Part shown: in pieces, positions 11,971 to 13,867 of the stretch
Layout: each line of letters opens with the position of its first letter
Numbering within the stretch: the stretch's first letter is position 1
From: an uncultured Mobiluncus sp.
GTDB taxonomy: Bacteria; Actinomycetota; Actinomycetes; Actinomycetales; Actinomycetaceae
Direction: 5' to 3'
Assembly (NCBI RefSeq): GCF_902488535.1
Contig: NZ_CABTWO010000031.1
Coordinates: 1-13,867, forward strand
DNA length: 13,867 nt
Position numbers and translations under genes: made by a program
The notes under the pieces: model-generated
The model's database searches: none
Told to the model about the DNA's origin: nothing
The model's input: the letters and a program-made list of their open reading frames with translations, nothing else

Positions 11971-13809
11971 ATGGCTGTTACTGAAACCGATGTCCGCGCT
12001 GCAGCTCCCGCAAATGCTCCTGAAGAGGTAGTTAAGTGGGTTGCTAAGGTCGCGGCAATGACGACTCCGGAAGCTGTGGAGTTCTGTGATGGTTCCCAAG
12101 AGGAATGGGATCGCTTGTCGCAACTGCTGGTTGATGCCGGAATCTTTACCCGTTTGAACCCCGAGAAGCGCCCGAACTCGTTCTTGGCGCGTTCGCTGCC
12201 GTCTGATGTGGCGCGTGTGGAATCGCGAACCTTTATCTGCTGCGAAAAGGAAGAGGACGCCGGTCCCACCAACCACTGGGCTGACCCCAAGGAAATGAAG
12301 GAAACCCTGATTGGGGAAAATGGCGTGTTCCAGGGCGCGATGAAGGGTCGCACCATGTACGTGGTGCCGTTCTCGATGGGTCCGTTGGGCGGCCCGATTT
12401 CCCAGCTGGGTATCGAGCTGACCGACTCCGCTTACGTGGTGTTGAACATGCGCATCATGACCCGCATGGGCGCCAAGGCGATGGACCTGATTAACTCGGG
12501 CAAGCCGTGGGTGCCGGCGGTGCATTCCGTGGGCGCTCCGCTCGAGCCGGGCCAGAAAGACACGAACTGGCCGTGCAACGAAACCAAGTACATCACCCAC
12601 TTCCCCGAGACCAACGAGATTTGGTCCTACGGTTCGGGTTACGGCGGCAACGCCCTGCTGGGCAAGAAGTGCTTCGCGCTGCGTATCGCCTCCACCATGG
12701 CGCGCCGCGACGGCTGGATGGCTGAGCACATGCTGATTTTGCGCCTGACGGACGAAAAGACCGGCAAGCGCTACCACGTGACGGCGGCTTTCCCGTCGGC
12801 CTGCGGCAAGACGAACCTCGCTATGCTCCAGCCCACCATCGAGGGGTACAAGGTCGAGACCATCGGCGACGATATCGCCTGGATGCGTCCCGGCCCGGAC
12901 GGCACTTTGCGCGCCATCAACCCGGAGGCGGGCTTCTTCGGCGTGGCTCCCGGCACGTCTTATGACACCAACCCGATGGCCATGGAGTCCATGAAGGAAA
13001 ACACCATCTTTACCAACGTCGCCTTGACCGACGACGGCGACGTGTGGTGGGAAGGCATTGACGGCCCGACCCCGAGCCACCTCATCGACTGGCACGGCAA
13101 GGACTGGACGCCGGATTCCGGTGAAAAGGCGGCCCACCCGAACAGCCGTTTCACCGCTCCGGCCGCGCAGTGCCCGATTATCTGCCCCGACTGGGAGGCT
13201 CCCGAGGGCGTGCCGATTGACGCCGTATTGTTCGGTGGCCGCCGCGCCTCGAACGTGCCGCTGGTGACCGAGCAAAAGAACCCGGCTCACGGCGTGTTCA
13301 TCGGTGCGAACGTGTCCTCCGAACAGACCGCTGCCGCAGAAGGCGCGGTTGGCTCGCTGCGTCACGATCCCTTCGCGATGCTGCCGTTCTGCGGCTACAA
13401 CATGGCGGACTACTGGGGTCACTGGCTAGAGATGCAAGAGAAGTTGGGCGACAAGTTCCCCCGCGTCTACCACGTCAACTGGTTCCGCAAGACGCCTGAC
13501 GGCAAGTTCATGTGGCCCGGCTACGGCGACAACTCCCGCGTGCTGGACTGGGTGGTCAAGCGCGTGTCCGGCCAGGTTGACGCCATTGACGGCCCGACCG
13601 GCAAGTACCCGAAGTTCGAGGACTTCAACCTGGAGGGCTTGGACATCGACAAGGCCGCTTGGGATGCCCTGTTCGAAATCAACCCCGAGGCTTGGCTGGC
13701 TGAGACCGAAGATACCGAAAAGTACTTCGCTCAGTTCGGCGACAAGCTCCCGGCTCAGATTCGGGCAGAGCTGGAAGGCTTGCGTGAGCGCCTCAAGGCC
13801 GCCAAGTAG
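11971..13809 (+). CDS. pckG: Phosphoenolpyruvate carboxykinase (GTP)
   Basis: PckG interconverts oxaloacetate plus GTP and phosphoenolpyruvate plus CO2 plus GDP, the link between the TCA cycle and gluconeogenesis. The 612-residue product has YVVPFSMGPLGGP (130-142), CNETKYITHFPE (202-213), YGSGYGGNALLGKKCFALRIAS (220-241, metal-ligand Lys at 232/233), AEHMLIL (H253), the kinase-1 P-loop AAFPSACGKTN with reactive C278, the metal-binding GDDIAWM (299-305), INPEAGFFGVAPGT and NSRFTAPAAQCP (guanine region). The length is typical of bacterial GTP enzymes (about 605-620). I chose ATG 11971 because AGGAGG (11958-11963) stands seven bases before it, a near-ideal ribosome binding site. The 17 codons upstream to 11920 read through this site and are rejected. 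Third positions are strongly G/C-biased, suggesting high expression. Confidence 0.97.
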   Translation: MAVTETDVRAAAPANAPEEVVKWVAKVAAMTTPEAVEFCDGSQEEWDRLSQLLVDAGIFTRLNPEKRPNSFLARSLPSDVARVESRTFICCEKEEDAGPTNHWADPKEMKETLIGENGVFQGAMKGRTMYVVPFSMGPLGGPISQLGIELTDSAYVVLNMRIMTRMGAKAMDLINSGKPWVPAVHSVGAPLEPGQKDTNWPCNETKYITHFPETNEIWSYGSGYGGNALLGKKCFALRIASTMARRDGWMAEHMLILRLTDEKTGKRYHVTAAFPSACGKTNLAMLQPTIEGYKVETIGDDIAWMRPGPDGTLRAINPEAGFFGVAPGTSYDTNPMAMESMKENTIFTNVALTDDGDVWWEGIDGPTPSHLIDWHGKDWTPDSGEKAAHPNSRFTAPAAQCPIICPDWEAPEGVPIDAVLFGGRRASNVPLVTEQKNPAHGVFIGANVSSEQTAAAEGAVGSLRHDPFAMLPFCGYNMADYWGHWLEMQEKLGDKFPRVYHVNWFRKTPDGKFMWPGYGDNSRVLDWVVKRVSGQVDAIDGPTGKYPKFEDFNLEGLDIDKAAWDALFEINPEAWLAETEDTEKYFAQFGDKLPAQIRAELEGLRERLKAAK

Positions 13810-13818
13810 TTAGTGTTC

Positions 13819-13844
13819 ATGGGGCACTGACCCATTAATATTTT
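13819..13844 (+). terminator. Candidate terminator after pckG
   Basis: ATGGG (13819-13823) pairs with CCCAT (13831-13835) around a seven-base loop and is followed by TAATATTTT. It lies nine bases beyond the pckG stop. The stem is only five pairs, so termination may be partial. Another inverted pair, TCACC/GGTGA (13854-13858 and 13863-13867), runs up to the window edge and may be part of a longer structure beyond it. Confidence 0.4.
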
Positions 13845-13867
13845 GGCGGGCAGTCACCATTCGGTGA

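Noticed and set aside
11878..13422. 514-codon minus-strand open frame
   Set aside because: It is the antisense shadow of pckG, caused by strong G/C bias at pckG third positions. The His/Arg-rich translation has no recognisable fold.

Overview
The window looks like ordinary core chromosome of an actinobacterium of moderate GC content. The individual proteins (a PIN-PhoH fusion, a 258-residue Z-prenyl transferase, GTP-dependent PEP carboxykinase) and their grouping both point to Actinomycetota. From memory, greA, a hemolysin-III gene, a short-chain Z-isoprenyl synthase, phoH2, xseB/xseA, ispH and ychF lie in one neighbourhood in Mycobacterium tuberculosis (about Rv1080c to Rv1112). An Actinomycetaceae such as Mobiluncus would fit, but that is inference. 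I found no rRNA, tRNA, CRISPR array, insertion sequence or prophage gene.

Layout. Positions 1-191 hold the last two membrane segments of a heavy-metal P-type ATPase. Positions 192-880 are a decayed, very GC-rich stretch (about 75% GC over 301-420) with minus-strand coding remnants, one resembling the effector domain of a LacI-type regulator. ychF (minus) follows, then a gene-free gap of about 450 bases with several hairpins, including a probable ispH terminator, then ispH (minus). ispH diverges from the xseA-xseB-acyltransferase operon (plus) across 183 bases that contain a strong imperfect hairpin in front of xseA. The acyltransferase gene overlaps the 3' end of convergent greA (minus). Upstream of greA, on the same strand, is trhA (hemolysin III family), which diverges from uppS (plus). 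phoH, a small unknown gene, purA and pckG (all plus) complete the window.

Roles. IspH makes isopentenyl and dimethylallyl diphosphate, the precursors that the UppS-like enzyme extends toward polyprenyl carriers. YchF, GreA, PhoH and exonuclease VII are translation, transcription, RNA and DNA housekeeping factors. PurA makes adenylosuccinate for AMP synthesis, and PckG interconverts oxaloacetate and phosphoenolpyruvate.

The most notable pattern is in the start sites. Four genes (ychF, uppS, phoH and the small gene at 10141) have a TANNNT -10 box ending 6-7 bases before the start codon and no Shine-Dalgarno sequence, and xseA has a near match. This suggests leaderless mRNAs. ispH, xseB, greA, trhA and pckG have ribosome binding sites instead. 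I did not find a convincing new multi-gene system.
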